Made by a program: the position numbers and the translations under genes
Assembly: GCA_035294785.1 (NCBI GenBank)
Contig: DATGKF010000140.1
Location: forward strand, 19,181-83,180
Direction: 5' to 3'
Length of the DNA stretch: 64,000 bases
DNA from: Poindextera sp035294785
Lineage (GTDB): Bacteria; Pseudomonadota; Alphaproteobacteria; Caulobacterales; Caulobacteraceae
Shown here: positions 7,888 through 16,615 of the stretch, piece after piece
How positions within the stretch are numbered: the first letter of the stretch is position 1
Layout: every line of letters starts with the position of its first letter
Notes under the pieces: generated by a model
What the model saw: the letters and a program-made list of their open reading frames with translations, nothing else
The model's database searches: none
Told to the model about the DNA's origin: nothing

Positions 7888-8847
7888 ATGAAAAACCTCG
7901 TCCTCGCCGCGTCGGCGCTCGCCGCCGTGGCCAGCCTCGCCTTTGCCGGACCGGCGTCGGCGCAATACGGCATGGACCGCGGCCAGCCGAAGAACATGAC
8001 AACGCCGAACCTGCCGCAGTGCGCGCATCCGATCGGCACCGCGGCGATCAAGGAACCCGACCACGACTGGTGGAGCCCGCTCGGCCTCTCCAATCCGGAG
8101 TCGCTCCTGAAGCTCTTCGCCTCGCGCTCGGGGTGCCTGCGCATCGTCCAGGGCGATACGGGCGTGGCCATGCACAGCCAGCAGGAAGACCTCGCCAGCT
8201 CCGGCGAGTTGCAGCGCAACTCCAACGTCGGCAAGGGTCAGGTGGCCGCGGCGGACTTCTTCATCATCCCCGACATCGCCAACCAGAACTCCAATTCCAG
8301 CGGCAGCAACGTCGGTGCGGCGCTCGGCCACTTCCTGCCTGGCGCGTTCGGCGCCATCGCCGGCTCGATCAGCACCAAGAGCGAGGAGGCGCAGACGCTG
8401 ATCACCTTGGTCAACGCTCGCACCACCGAACAGCTCTACGTCGCCGAGGGTGCGGCGAAGAAGACCGACATCTCCTTCGGCGCCGGCGGCGGAGTGGCCG
8501 GCTGGGCCGGCTTCATCGCCGCGGCCGGCGGCGGCTACTCCAACACCAACATCGGACAGGTGATCTCGGCCGCCTACTTCAACGCCTACGTCGACCTCGT
8601 GCATTACATGCAGACCCAGGGCATGGACGCCCAGGCGTCGGCCCAAAACGCGCCGCAGCAGGCCTATCACGTCACCCGCTCGTTCGTGATGCGCGCCTCG
8701 CCGTCCGCCGACTCACGCCGCGTGCGCGACCTCGCCGTCGGCGACGAGGTCTTCCCCACCGGTCAGCAGAACGGCGTCTGGTGGCAGGTGGACGACGAGA
8801 ACGGCAACCGCGGTTGGGTCTCCTCGACCGCGATCACCGCGCACTGA
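7888..8847 (+). CDS. Exported CsgG-like protein with C-terminal SH3 domain
   Basis: 319 residues from ATG 7888 with GGGGGAG upstream. A signal peptide ends at ASAQ (residues ~1-26). The central part (about residues 100-245) resembles the CsgG/HfaB-like periplasmic domain: SEEAQTLITLVNARTTEQL, then a KTDISFGAGGG stretch, Gly-rich segments and a YSNTNIGQVISAAYFNAY helix. The C-terminal ~60 residues form a bacterial SH3-type domain with FVMRASPSADSRRVRDL and VWWQVDDENGNRGWV. Such proteins act in the periplasm or at the cell wall; in Caulobacterales HfaB helps secrete holdfast anchors. This gene is monocistronic and followed by a strong hairpin. The CsgG likeness is by eye. Confidence 0.65.
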   Translation: MKNLVLAASALAAVASLAFAGPASAQYGMDRGQPKNMTTPNLPQCAHPIGTAAIKEPDHDWWSPLGLSNPESLLKLFASRSGCLRIVQGDTGVAMHSQQEDLASSGELQRNSNVGKGQVAAADFFIIPDIANQNSNSSGSNVGAALGHFLPGAFGAIAGSISTKSEEAQTLITLVNARTTEQLYVAEGAAKKTDISFGAGGGVAGWAGFIAAAGGGYSNTNIGQVISAAYFNAYVDLVHYMQTQGMDAQASAQNAPQQAYHVTRSFVMRASPSADSRRVRDLAVGDEVFPTGQQNGVWWQVDDENGNRGWVSSTAITAH

Positions 8848-8857
8848 CGTCACGGTC

Positions 8858-8889
8858 GCCCTCGGGCGCCTTTGTAAGGCCCCGAGGGC
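8858..8889 (+). terminator. Hairpin after the CsgG-like gene, likely transcription terminator
   Basis: The 9-bp arms GCCCTCGGG (8858-8866) and CCCGAGGGC (8881-8889) are perfectly complementary, and the 14-base loop holds a second small stem GCCTT/AAGGC. It begins 11 bases after the stop at 8847. There is no T tract, as is common for high-GC bacteria, so termination efficiency is an inference. Confidence 0.6.
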
Positions 8890-8952
8890 TCGCGCCGAGC
8901 GCCCCTAGTCTCTAGATAGGCGGCGAGGCCGCATCGGCCGCTGGAGGCGCCG

Positions 8953-10011
8953 TTGGCTCGCACCCCGCTGAAACTGAAACCGGTCGGCAGCCAGGTGATC
9001 GTGATCACCGGCGCGACCTCGGGCATCGGCCTATCCACCGCCCGCGCCGCGGCATCGCGAGGCGCGAGCCTGATGCTGGTCGCCCGTAACGAAGAGGCGC
9101 TGAAGAGCGTCGCCGAGGACCTGACCGCAAAAGGGGCTCAGGTCGCCTACGCCGTCGCCGACGTGGGCGTCGAAGCGCAGGTGCGCGCAGCGGCCGAGGC
9201 GGCGATCGCCCGCTTCGGCGGCTTCGACACCTGGGTGAACGACGCTGGCGTCTCGGTCTTCGGCGACATCGCCAAGACGCCGATCGCCGACCAGCGCCGC
9301 CTGTTCGAGACCAACTACTGGGGCGTCGTCTATGGCTCGCTGGTCGCGGTGGAGCATCTGCGCGGCCGCCCGGGCGGCGGCGCGGTGATCAACCTCGGCT
9401 CGGCGCTGGGCGACATGGCCATCCCGTTGCAAGGCGCGTATTCGGCCTCGAAGCACGCGGTGAAAGGCTTCACCCAGGCGCTGCGCATGGAGCTCATCCG
9501 CGAAGGCGCCCCCGTCTCGGTGACCCTGATCAAGCCCTCGGCCATCGACACGCCCTACAAGGACCACGCCAAGAATCTCACCGGCGCGCCGGTCAAGAAC
9601 CCGCCGCCGGTCTACGCGACCCCGCTGGTCGCCCAGGCGATTCTGTATGCGGCCGAGCATCGGGTGCGGACGCTGAGCGTGGGCGCTGGCGGGCCGCTGA
9701 TCGCGGCGCTGGCCGCCCTCGCCCCGGCCGTGGCCGAGCCGATCATGGTCGCCGTGGCGCCGGCGCTGCAGCGGGATGCGGGCGCCAAGCGCCAGGCGCG
9801 CGCCGACAATCTGCACCAGGCCGGCCAGGACCTGCGCGAGCGGGCCTACTACAAGGGCGTGCGCGAGCAGAGTCTGTTCGCCGCCGCCCAGATGCGCCCG
9901 CGCGCCACGCTCGCCGTCGCCATCGCCGCCGCCATCGCGACCGCGCTCGCCTTCGTCGGCGGCCGCAAGCTCGGCCGCGCCGGCGCGTCGGTGGTCGAAC
10001 CCGCGCCCTGA
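8953..10011 (+). CDS. SDR family oxidoreductase with C-terminal membrane segment
   Basis: 352 residues; the start is a TTG at 8953 preceded by GGAGG five bases upstream, the only good site. It is a classical short-chain dehydrogenase with TGATSGIG cofactor loop (residues ~18-25), NDAGVS in place of NNAG, and the catalytic YSASK with its upstream serine in LGSALGD. It is ~100 residues longer than classic SDRs: the extension after residue ~240 has a basic helix and ends in a hydrophobic AVAIAAAIATALAFVGG segment that could anchor it in the membrane. Substrate unknown. It stands alone between the terminator hairpin and the next SDR. Confidence 0.8.
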   Translation: MARTPLKLKPVGSQVIVITGATSGIGLSTARAAASRGASLMLVARNEEALKSVAEDLTAKGAQVAYAVADVGVEAQVRAAAEAAIARFGGFDTWVNDAGVSVFGDIAKTPIADQRRLFETNYWGVVYGSLVAVEHLRGRPGGGAVINLGSALGDMAIPLQGAYSASKHAVKGFTQALRMELIREGAPVSVTLIKPSAIDTPYKDHAKNLTGAPVKNPPPVYATPLVAQAILYAAEHRVRTLSVGAGGPLIAALAALAPAVAEPIMVAVAPALQRDAGAKRQARADNLHQAGQDLRERAYYKGVREQSLFAAAQMRPRATLAVAIAAAIATALAFVGGRKLGRAGASVVEPAP

Positions 10012-10075
10012 GCGCTTGCCGCCTGCGTCGCCGGCCGCCTAAATCGCGCCGGGCAGCAAAAGGCGGGACGAAGAC

Positions 10076-10873
<798 letters not shown>

Positions 10874-10960
10874 ATCGTGAGAGGGCGCGGAACCAAACCG
10901 CCCTCCGATCCTTGCGTTTTGAAGGGGCGACGCACGCCCCGCGTTCACGCGAGGTCACCA

Positions 10961-12046
10961 ATGAAGATTGCCCAGATCGCCCCGTTGTACGAAGCCGTGC
11001 CGCCGCGGCTCTATGGAGGGACCGAGCGGGTGGTCGCCTATCTGTGTGACGCGCTGGCGGACGCCGGCCATGAGGTGGTGCTGTTCTCCAGCGGCGACGC
11101 CGAGACCAAGGCCGAGCTTGCCGTCGTGCGCGACCAGGCGATCCGTCTCGACCCGGCGCCGCTCAAGTCCGACCTCGCCGCTCATCTCAGCATGCTCGCC
11201 GAGGTGCGCCGGCGTGCGCACGAGTTCGACGTGCTGCACTTCCACGTCGACATGCTGCACTTCCCGTTCTTCGAGGACATCGCCGCCTCGACCCTCAGCA
11301 CGCTGCACGGACGGCTCGACATCAAGGATCTGGCGCCCGTCTACACGCGCTGGCGGCGCTATCCGCTGGTGTCCATCTCGAACGCACAGCGCCGGCATCT
11401 GCCGGACGCGAACTGGCTCGGCACGGTGCACCATGGGGTGCCGGCGAACCTGTGCCGGCTGAGCAGGAGTCCCCAAGGCTACCTCGCCTTTCTCGGCCGC
11501 ATATCGCCGGAAAAGCGGCCAGATCGCGCGATCGCGATGGCCAAGCGCCTGGGATGGCCCCTGAAGATCGCCGCCAAGGTCGATGCGGCGGACCGCGACT
11601 ACTTCAAGGCCGAGATCGAGCCCTTGCTGGACCATCCGCTGATCGAGTTCATCGGCGAGATCGGCGACAGCGGAAAGTCGGCGTTCCTGGGCGGGGCCGA
11701 CGCGCTGGTCTTTCCGATCGACTGGCCCGAGCCCTTCGGCTTGGTGATGATCGAGGCGATGGCCGCCGGCACGCCGGTGATCGCTTGGAGATGCGGATCG
11801 ACGCCCGAACTGGTCGAGGATGGGCTGACCGGGTTCATCGTCGGCTCGGACGCCGAAGCGGACGCGGCTCTCGCGCGCGCCGTGGCCCTGGACCGGACAG
11901 CGATCCGCCGGCGTTTCGAGCAGCGCTTCACCGCGCGGGCGATGGCTGAGCGGTATCTCGCGCTGTACGGCCGCCTGACGCCGCGCCGCGCGCCCATTTC
12001 GGCTGCGACGAAGAGGACGGACACGGCGCTCGCGCGAATCGTCTAG
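10961..12046 (+). CDS. Glycosyltransferase family 4
   Basis: 361 residues from ATG 10961 (GAGG upstream); longer ORF starts lack a site. GT-B fold, GT4 family: N-terminal MKIAQIAPLYEAVPPRLYGG acceptor-side loop, STLHGRLD, a central FLGRISPEKRPDRAI donor-domain start near residue 170, and the E-x7-E type motif EPFGLVMIEAM with GTPVIAW further on. It transfers a sugar from a nucleotide donor, probably in the cytoplasm. It is followed after nine bases by a glycogen-debranching-type glucosidase, a pairing that suggests joint work on a storage or compatible-solute glucan (inference). Confidence 0.83.
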   Translation: MKIAQIAPLYEAVPPRLYGGTERVVAYLCDALADAGHEVVLFSSGDAETKAELAVVRDQAIRLDPAPLKSDLAAHLSMLAEVRRRAHEFDVLHFHVDMLHFPFFEDIAASTLSTLHGRLDIKDLAPVYTRWRRYPLVSISNAQRRHLPDANWLGTVHHGVPANLCRLSRSPQGYLAFLGRISPEKRPDRAIAMAKRLGWPLKIAAKVDAADRDYFKAEIEPLLDHPLIEFIGEIGDSGKSAFLGGADALVFPIDWPEPFGLVMIEAMAAGTPVIAWRCGSTPELVEDGLTGFIVGSDAEADAALARAVALDRTAIRRRFEQRFTARAMAERYLALYGRLTPRRAPISAATKRTDTALARIV

Positions 12047-12055
12047 TCAGAGGGC

Positions 12056-14197
12056 ATGGACGGCTCGGGCCCCAGCGAAAAAACCAAGGCGGGCCGCCGC
12101 GAGACCGGTCGGCCGGACCTGTTCGCCTCGCTCAAGCACCGCGACTGCTTCGTGGTCGCCGACGCGAACGGCGACATGGCCGGCCCCGTCGACGGATTCT
12201 ACGACGACGGCACGCGGCTGCTCTCGCACTTTCGGCTGCGCGTTGGCGGCGAACTCGTCTCGCAGCTGGGCTCCGCGGTCTCGCGCAACAATGTGCTCTT
12301 CGTGTCGCACGGCGCGAACCGGCTCCTGCCGGCGATCGGACAGACTGAAACGCCGCCGGGCGTCATGCACCTCGAGCGCCGCCGCTTTTTGTGGGACCGG
12401 CGCCTTTACGCGCGCCTCATCGTGACGAACTACGGCCTTGAGTCCGAGCGCGTGCCGCTGACGGTCGAGTTCGACGCCGACTTCCGCGATCTGTTCGAGG
12501 CGAGGGGCCTGCACCGCCGCGCCCGGGGCCGCCTGGACGAGCCGGTGGTGGAGCGCCAGCGGGTCACATATCGCTACCTGGGCCTCGACGAGATCGCGCG
12601 CACGAGCGTGGTCGCCTTCTCGGAAGCGCCGGCGAGCCTGGAGCCGGGGACAGCCACCTTCGACCTTAGGCTGGCGCCGCGCGCGCAGTTCGAACTCTTC
12701 GTCGAAGCCGGGCACGCGGCGGACGATCCGCCCTGCCGTCAGCGGTTCCGCGCCGCAGCCGTCGCTGCGATCCGGGACGCTCGCCAACGCAGGCGGCGCG
12801 GCGCGCGGGTGCGGGCGCGCGGCGCGCGCTTCAACGCCTGGCTGGATCAGTCGAGAGCCGACCTCGCGTTCCTGACCACCGACCTCGAGACGGGCCCCTA
12901 TCCCTACGCCGGCATTCCCTGGTTCTCGACGCCGTTCGGTCGCGACGGCCTGATCAGCGCCTGGCAGATGCTGTGGATCGAGCCGGGCCTGGCGCGCGGC
13001 GTTCTACGGTATCTGGCGGGGCGGCAGGCGACGGAGACGTCGGCGTTCCGCGACTCCCAGCCCGGCAAGATCATGCACGAAACGCGGAGCGGCGAGGTCG
13101 CCAACCTCGGCGAAGTGCCGTTTGGCCTCTACTACGGCAGCGTCGACTCGACCCCGTTGTTCGTGGCTTTGGCCGGGGCCTACGCCCAGCGCACGGGCGA
13201 TCTGGAGTTGATCCGCGAACTTTGGCCGGCGCTCGGCCGCGCCGTGGAGTGGATGGAAACGTTTGGCGATTCCAACGGCGACGGCCTGATCGACTATGCG
13301 CGGCGCGGCAAGCGCGGGCTGGTCAACCAAGGCTGGAAGGACTCCGAGGACGCCATCTTCCACACCGACGGCCGCTTTCCGACCGCCCCGATCGCATTGG
13401 TCGAGGTGCAGGGGTACGCATTCGCCGGATTCCAGGCCATGGCGGACTTGGCCGAGCGGCTCGGCGACGACCGTGCGGCAGGCTGGCGGGCGCGGGCCGA
13501 ACGGATCCGCACGAGCGTCGAGGCGCGCTTCTGGATGGAGTCGGAAGGTTTCTACGGCGTCGCGATCGACGGGGCCGGCGGGCTTTGCCAGCCCTTGACG
13601 TCGAACGTCGGGCATCTGCTGTTTACCGGCCTGCCGGCGGCGGACCGCGCGATGCAGGTGCGCGACCGGCTGGCGTCGAGCGGGTTCCGTTCGGGGTGGG
13701 GCTTGCGGACTCTGGCGACCGACGCCGTCCGCTACAACCCGATGTCCTATCACAACGGGTCGGTGTGGCCGCACGACACGGCGATCTGCGCGGCGGGGCT
13801 TGCCCGCTACGGGCATTACGCCGACGCCGAACAGCTGATGCAGGAGCTCTTCGCCGCAGCCACGCACTTCAACATGCGCCTGCCCGAATTGTTCTGCGGC
13901 TTCGAGCGCGCCGCGGGCGAGCCGCCGATCCCCTATCCGGTCGCCTGCATGCCGCAGGCCTGGGCGGCCGGCGCCGTCTTCATGCTGTTGCAAGCCTGCC
14001 TCGGGCTCTCGATCGACGGTTTCGCCGGGACGCTGCGCGTCGGCCGCCCCTGGTTGCCGCCCGGGGTCGACCGCTTGACCGTCAGCGCCCTCTCGGTCGG
14101 CCGCCGGACCGTGGACCTTGCCTTGACCCGCGCCGGCAGCGACGCCGCGCCGGTCGAAGTCGCCTGCTCGGAGCCATCCGCGCTCGACCTCGCCTGA
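12056..14197 (+). CDS. Amylo-alpha-1,6-glucosidase / glycogen-debranching-like enzyme
   Basis: 713 residues from ATG 12056. The N-terminal ~220 residues match the bacterial glycogen debranching N-terminal beta domain (LKHRDCFVVADANGDM, GFYDDGTRLLSHFRL). The rest is an (alpha/alpha)6-barrel: GIPWFSTPFGRDGLISAW near 285, the typical NQGWKDS at residues 424-430, NVGHLLFTGL, and SYHNGSVWPHDTAI near 565. Enzymes of this type cleave alpha-1,6 or related glucosidic bonds. No signal peptide, so cytoplasmic. Nine bases follow the glycosyltransferase stop, hence the same operon. No glgX, glgB or trehalose genes are in the window, so the exact glucan is not clear. Confidence 0.82.
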   Translation: MDGSGPSEKTKAGRRETGRPDLFASLKHRDCFVVADANGDMAGPVDGFYDDGTRLLSHFRLRVGGELVSQLGSAVSRNNVLFVSHGANRLLPAIGQTETPPGVMHLERRRFLWDRRLYARLIVTNYGLESERVPLTVEFDADFRDLFEARGLHRRARGRLDEPVVERQRVTYRYLGLDEIARTSVVAFSEAPASLEPGTATFDLRLAPRAQFELFVEAGHAADDPPCRQRFRAAAVAAIRDARQRRRRGARVRARGARFNAWLDQSRADLAFLTTDLETGPYPYAGIPWFSTPFGRDGLISAWQMLWIEPGLARGVLRYLAGRQATETSAFRDSQPGKIMHETRSGEVANLGEVPFGLYYGSVDSTPLFVALAGAYAQRTGDLELIRELWPALGRAVEWMETFGDSNGDGLIDYARRGKRGLVNQGWKDSEDAIFHTDGRFPTAPIALVEVQGYAFAGFQAMADLAERLGDDRAAGWRARAERIRTSVEARFWMESEGFYGVAIDGAGGLCQPLTSNVGHLLFTGLPAADRAMQVRDRLASSGFRSGWGLRTLATDAVRYNPMSYHNGSVWPHDTAICAAGLARYGHYADAEQLMQELFAAATHFNMRLPELFCGFERAAGEPPIPYPVACMPQAWAAGAVFMLLQACLGLSIDGFAGTLRVGRPWLPPGVDRLTVSALSVGRRTVDLALTRAGSDAAPVEVACSEPSALDLA

Positions 14198-14271
14198 CCC
14201 CGCGGACAGCTTGCCGCCGCCGGTGCGCGCGTTCATAGGATTATCGCAGATCACCTAAGAGGTTCGCCGCC

Positions 14272-15489
14272 ATGGCTCCCAACCGGCTGCGCTTCGGCGC
14301 CTTCATCGCGCCCTTCCATCCGCTGGACGAAAACCCGACCCTGGCCATCGAGCGCGACCTAGAGCTGGTCGAGCACCTGGACCGGCTGGGCTACGAGGAG
14401 GCCTGGATCGGCGAGCATCACTCGGCCGGCTTCGAGATCATCGCCAGCCCCGAGGTGTTCATCGCCGCCGCCGCCGAGCGCACCAAGCGCATCCGCCTCG
14501 GCACGGGCGTCTCGTCGCTGCCTTACCACCATCCGCTGATGCTGGCGGACCGCATCAACCAGCTCGACCACATGACCCGCGGACGGACCATGTTCGGCGT
14601 CGGCCCAGGCGCGCTGCCGTCGGACGCGATCATGATGGGCATCGAGCCGGTCAAGCAGCGCGACATGATGGACGAGGCGCTGGCGCTCATCGTCCGCCTG
14701 CTGGATGGCGAGACCGTCACCCATAAAGCCGACTGGTTCGAGCTCAAGGACGCGCGGCTGCAGATGACGCCGTTCACGCGCCCGCGCATCGAGATCGCCG
14801 TGGCGAGCCAGGTCTCGCCGACCGGCGCGCGCGCGGCGGGACGCCACGGCGTCGGCCTGCTTTCGATCGGCGCGACCTCGGCTGGCGGCTTCAACGCGCT
14901 CGCCTCCAACTGGGCGATCGCCGAGGAGCAGGCGGCGGAGAGCAAGACCACCGTCGACCGCAACGACTGGCGGCTCGTCGGACCGATGCACGTGGCCGAA
15001 ACGCGGGAGAAGGCGCGCGCCAACGTCGGCTTCGGGCTGAAGAAGTGGATGTCGTACTTCACCGACGTCGCCGCGCTGCCCATGGCGCCGGAAGGCGCGG
15101 CCGATCCGGTCGATGCGCTGATCGCCTCCGGCCTCGCCGTCATCGGCACGCCAGACGACGCGATCGCGCAACTGGAGCGATTGGGCGCCCAGTCCGGCGG
15201 CTACGGCTGCTTCCTGCACATGGCCACCGACTGGGCCGACTGGGCGGAGACCAAGCGCAGCTACGAGCTCTTCGCCCGCCACGTGGCCCCGAAGTTCCAG
15301 GGCCTGAACGACAATCGCGAAGAGTCCTACAAGCGCGTCGGCGAGGGCCGCGAGGCGACCATGGGCCAGGCGCGCGCGGCCGTGGGCCAGCGCATCTTCC
15401 AGCACATCGCCGAGAAGGGCACGGAGAACATCCGCCCCGAAATCCTCGAAGCTATCGGGATGGCGAAGAAGCCGGACGCGGCCGAATAG
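14272..15489 (+). CDS. LLM-class flavin-dependent oxidoreductase
   Basis: 405 residues from ATG 14272 (AAGAGG upstream). Bacterial luciferase-like monooxygenase family: RFGAFIAPFHPLDENP, AWIGEHHSAGFEI near residue 44, RIRLGTGVSSLPYHHPL near 76, and GRTMFGVGPGALPSD near 104 are all hallmarks. These TIM-barrel enzymes use FMNH2 or F420H2 with O2 to oxidise aldehydes, ketones, terpenes or sulfonates; the specific substrate is not readable. A separate flavin reductase is not in the window. Cytoplasmic, probably monocistronic. Confidence 0.82.
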   Translation: MAPNRLRFGAFIAPFHPLDENPTLAIERDLELVEHLDRLGYEEAWIGEHHSAGFEIIASPEVFIAAAAERTKRIRLGTGVSSLPYHHPLMLADRINQLDHMTRGRTMFGVGPGALPSDAIMMGIEPVKQRDMMDEALALIVRLLDGETVTHKADWFELKDARLQMTPFTRPRIEIAVASQVSPTGARAAGRHGVGLLSIGATSAGGFNALASNWAIAEEQAAESKTTVDRNDWRLVGPMHVAETREKARANVGFGLKKWMSYFTDVAALPMAPEGAADPVDALIASGLAVIGTPDDAIAQLERLGAQSGGYGCFLHMATDWADWAETKRSYELFARHVAPKFQGLNDNREESYKRVGEGREATMGQARAAVGQRIFQHIAEKGTENIRPEILEAIGMAKKPDAAE

Positions 15490-15495
15490 TCCGCC

Positions 15496-15888
15496 TCACC
15501 CGACGGCGGCGGACGCCATTTCGAAAGGGCCGGCCATCCCGATCGGGTGCTCGTCGCGCGCCCTCTCGTCGGCCTGCTGGCGGGCGTAGGCGGTCAGCGC
15601 CCAGCGGTGCGAGCCCTCGCCGAACGGCAGGCAAAGCAGCGCGCCGCCACCCTCGTCGGCCGGGCCCGCGCGCCGCTTCTCAAACGCTTCCTTCACGTCG
15701 CGCTTGAAGTCTTCGGTGGCCGGGCTGACGCCAAGGCGGACGGCGACGCGAGCGATCACGGCGTCTCGGTGGCCGGAGCCGCCCATCTCGACCAGCGCCT
15801 CCACCATCTCGTCGACCAGCGCCTTGATGAGCTTTGCGCGCTGCACGCGAATCGCGCGCGCCTCCGCGCGACTCTTCAACACCGACAT
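15496..15888 (-). CDS. Winged-helix-like small protein, paralogue A
   Basis: 130 residues from ATG 15888 behind a GGGGAGAT site. It shares its core with the next minus-strand gene (16026-16403): a helix ALVDEMVEALVEMGG, then GHRDAVIARVAVR, and LPFGEGSHRW near residue 90-99. The helix-GGSxHRDAVI-helix layout is reminiscent of HARE-HTH/winged-helix DNA-binding domains, and the FGEGSHRW end may be a conserved wing or partner site. I do not recognise a named family. Two CtrA-box-like motifs lie 80-130 bp upstream, so cell-cycle control is plausible. Codon use looks like that of its neighbours. Confidence 0.6.
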   Translation of the reverse strand: MSVLKSRAEARAIRVQRAKLIKALVDEMVEALVEMGGSGHRDAVIARVAVRLGVSPATEDFKRDVKEAFEKRRAGPADEGGGALLCLPFGEGSHRWALTAYARQQADERARDEHPIGMAGPFEMASAAVG

Positions 15889-15967
15889 GACCGCGATCTC
15901 CCCGACGTCTTTCCGCAGACGTCGCAGTACACGGCGTCTGCGCTTAACGTCAGGTTTTCGCTTAGAG

Positions 15968-16015
15968 TTAAGCCAACCTTAGAGCAGCGGCGAAGTATCG
16001 TTAGCCGCGGATTAA
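15968..16015 (-). promoter_or_regulatory. Two CtrA-box-like sites upstream of paralogue A
   Basis: TTAA-GCCAACC-TTAG (15968-15982) and TTAG-CCGCGGA-TTAA (16001-16015) each match the CtrA consensus TTAA-N7-TTAA with one mismatch. They sit between the stop of paralogue B (16026) and the start of paralogue A (15888), 80 to 130 bp upstream of the latter. The window encodes other CtrA-pathway components (rcdA), which supports the reading; binding itself is inferred. Confidence 0.5.
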
Positions 16016-16025
16016 GACAAACAAC

Positions 16026-16403
16026 TCAAGCAGCGGCGGCGGCTCTGATCTCGACGATGCCGACCGAGACGACCTTCTGCTCCGGTGGATTGGCGATGTC
16101 CCACGGGTCGGCGACGAGACCCCAGCGGTGAGAACCCTCGCCGAAGGGAAGCCGGACCAGCGCTTTGCGGCCATCGCGCCCCTCGAGGTTCAACTCGAAC
16201 GCCGTGAGGGCGTCGCGCCGCAACAGCTCGGAGGCGACGTTCGCGCCGCGCCGCACGGCCATACGATCGATGACGGCGTCTCGATGCGCCGAACCGCCGA
16301 ACTCGACCAACACCTCGATGATCTCGTCGACCATGGCGTCGAACATCGCCGCCCGCCGTACCGACAGTGGACGTCTGCTGCTGAGGTGGTGCAGTTTTGC
16401 CAT
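16026..16403 (-). CDS. Winged-helix-like small protein, paralogue B
   Basis: 125 residues from ATG 16403; the ribosome-binding site is weak. Its core aligns with paralogue A: AMVDEIIEVLVEFGGSAHRD, then AVIDRMAVRRG, and LPFGEGSHRWGL near residue 83-94. The ends differ: an N-terminal basic stretch HHLSSRRPLSVRR here, and a C-terminal VVSVGIVEIRAAAAA tail. Function unknown; a small DNA-binding regulator is the best guess from the fold impression. A perfect CtrA box (16524-16538) lies upstream, mirroring the arrangement of paralogue A, so gene and promoter seem to have been duplicated together. Confidence 0.6.
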   Translation of the reverse strand: MAKLHHLSSRRPLSVRRAAMFDAMVDEIIEVLVEFGGSAHRDAVIDRMAVRRGANVASELLRRDALTAFELNLEGRDGRKALVRLPFGEGSHRWGLVADPWDIANPPEQKVVSVGIVEIRAAAAA

Positions 16404-16523
16404 GACGCAGGCCCCGAATATCCGCGCTGAACAGTCCTTATGCCTAAATCAAGGCGTGAAAACGGCAAAGATACTGCTGACCCAGGGATCTGAACTCGGT
16501 CGACAGCGCAGAAGCGCAATTGG

Positions 16524-16569
16524 TTAATCGTTGGTTAACGGCCAGATTCGCGCGGTTAATCGACGTTAA
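16524..16569 (-). promoter_or_regulatory. Perfect CtrA box plus a second TTAA pair upstream of paralogue B
   Basis: TTAATCGTTGGTTAA at 16524-16538 is a perfect TTAA-N7-TTAA. TTAA-N6-TTAA follows at 16556-16569, one base short of consensus spacing. They lie 121-166 bp upstream of the ATG at 16403, in a 212-bp AT-richer intergenic stretch with no other gene. The only flanking gene start is that of paralogue B, since the alcohol dehydrogenase ends at 16616. Confidence 0.55.
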
Positions 16570-16615
16570 CCATCGAGTCGATTTGGGCCGACACAATTGA
16601 CGCCCATCGGCTGAT

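Noticed and set aside
16404..16615. tRNA or small RNA gene in the AT-richer gap
   Set aside because: No cloverleaf or terminator hairpin found; the stretch is explained by CtrA-box-like sites and a promoter region.
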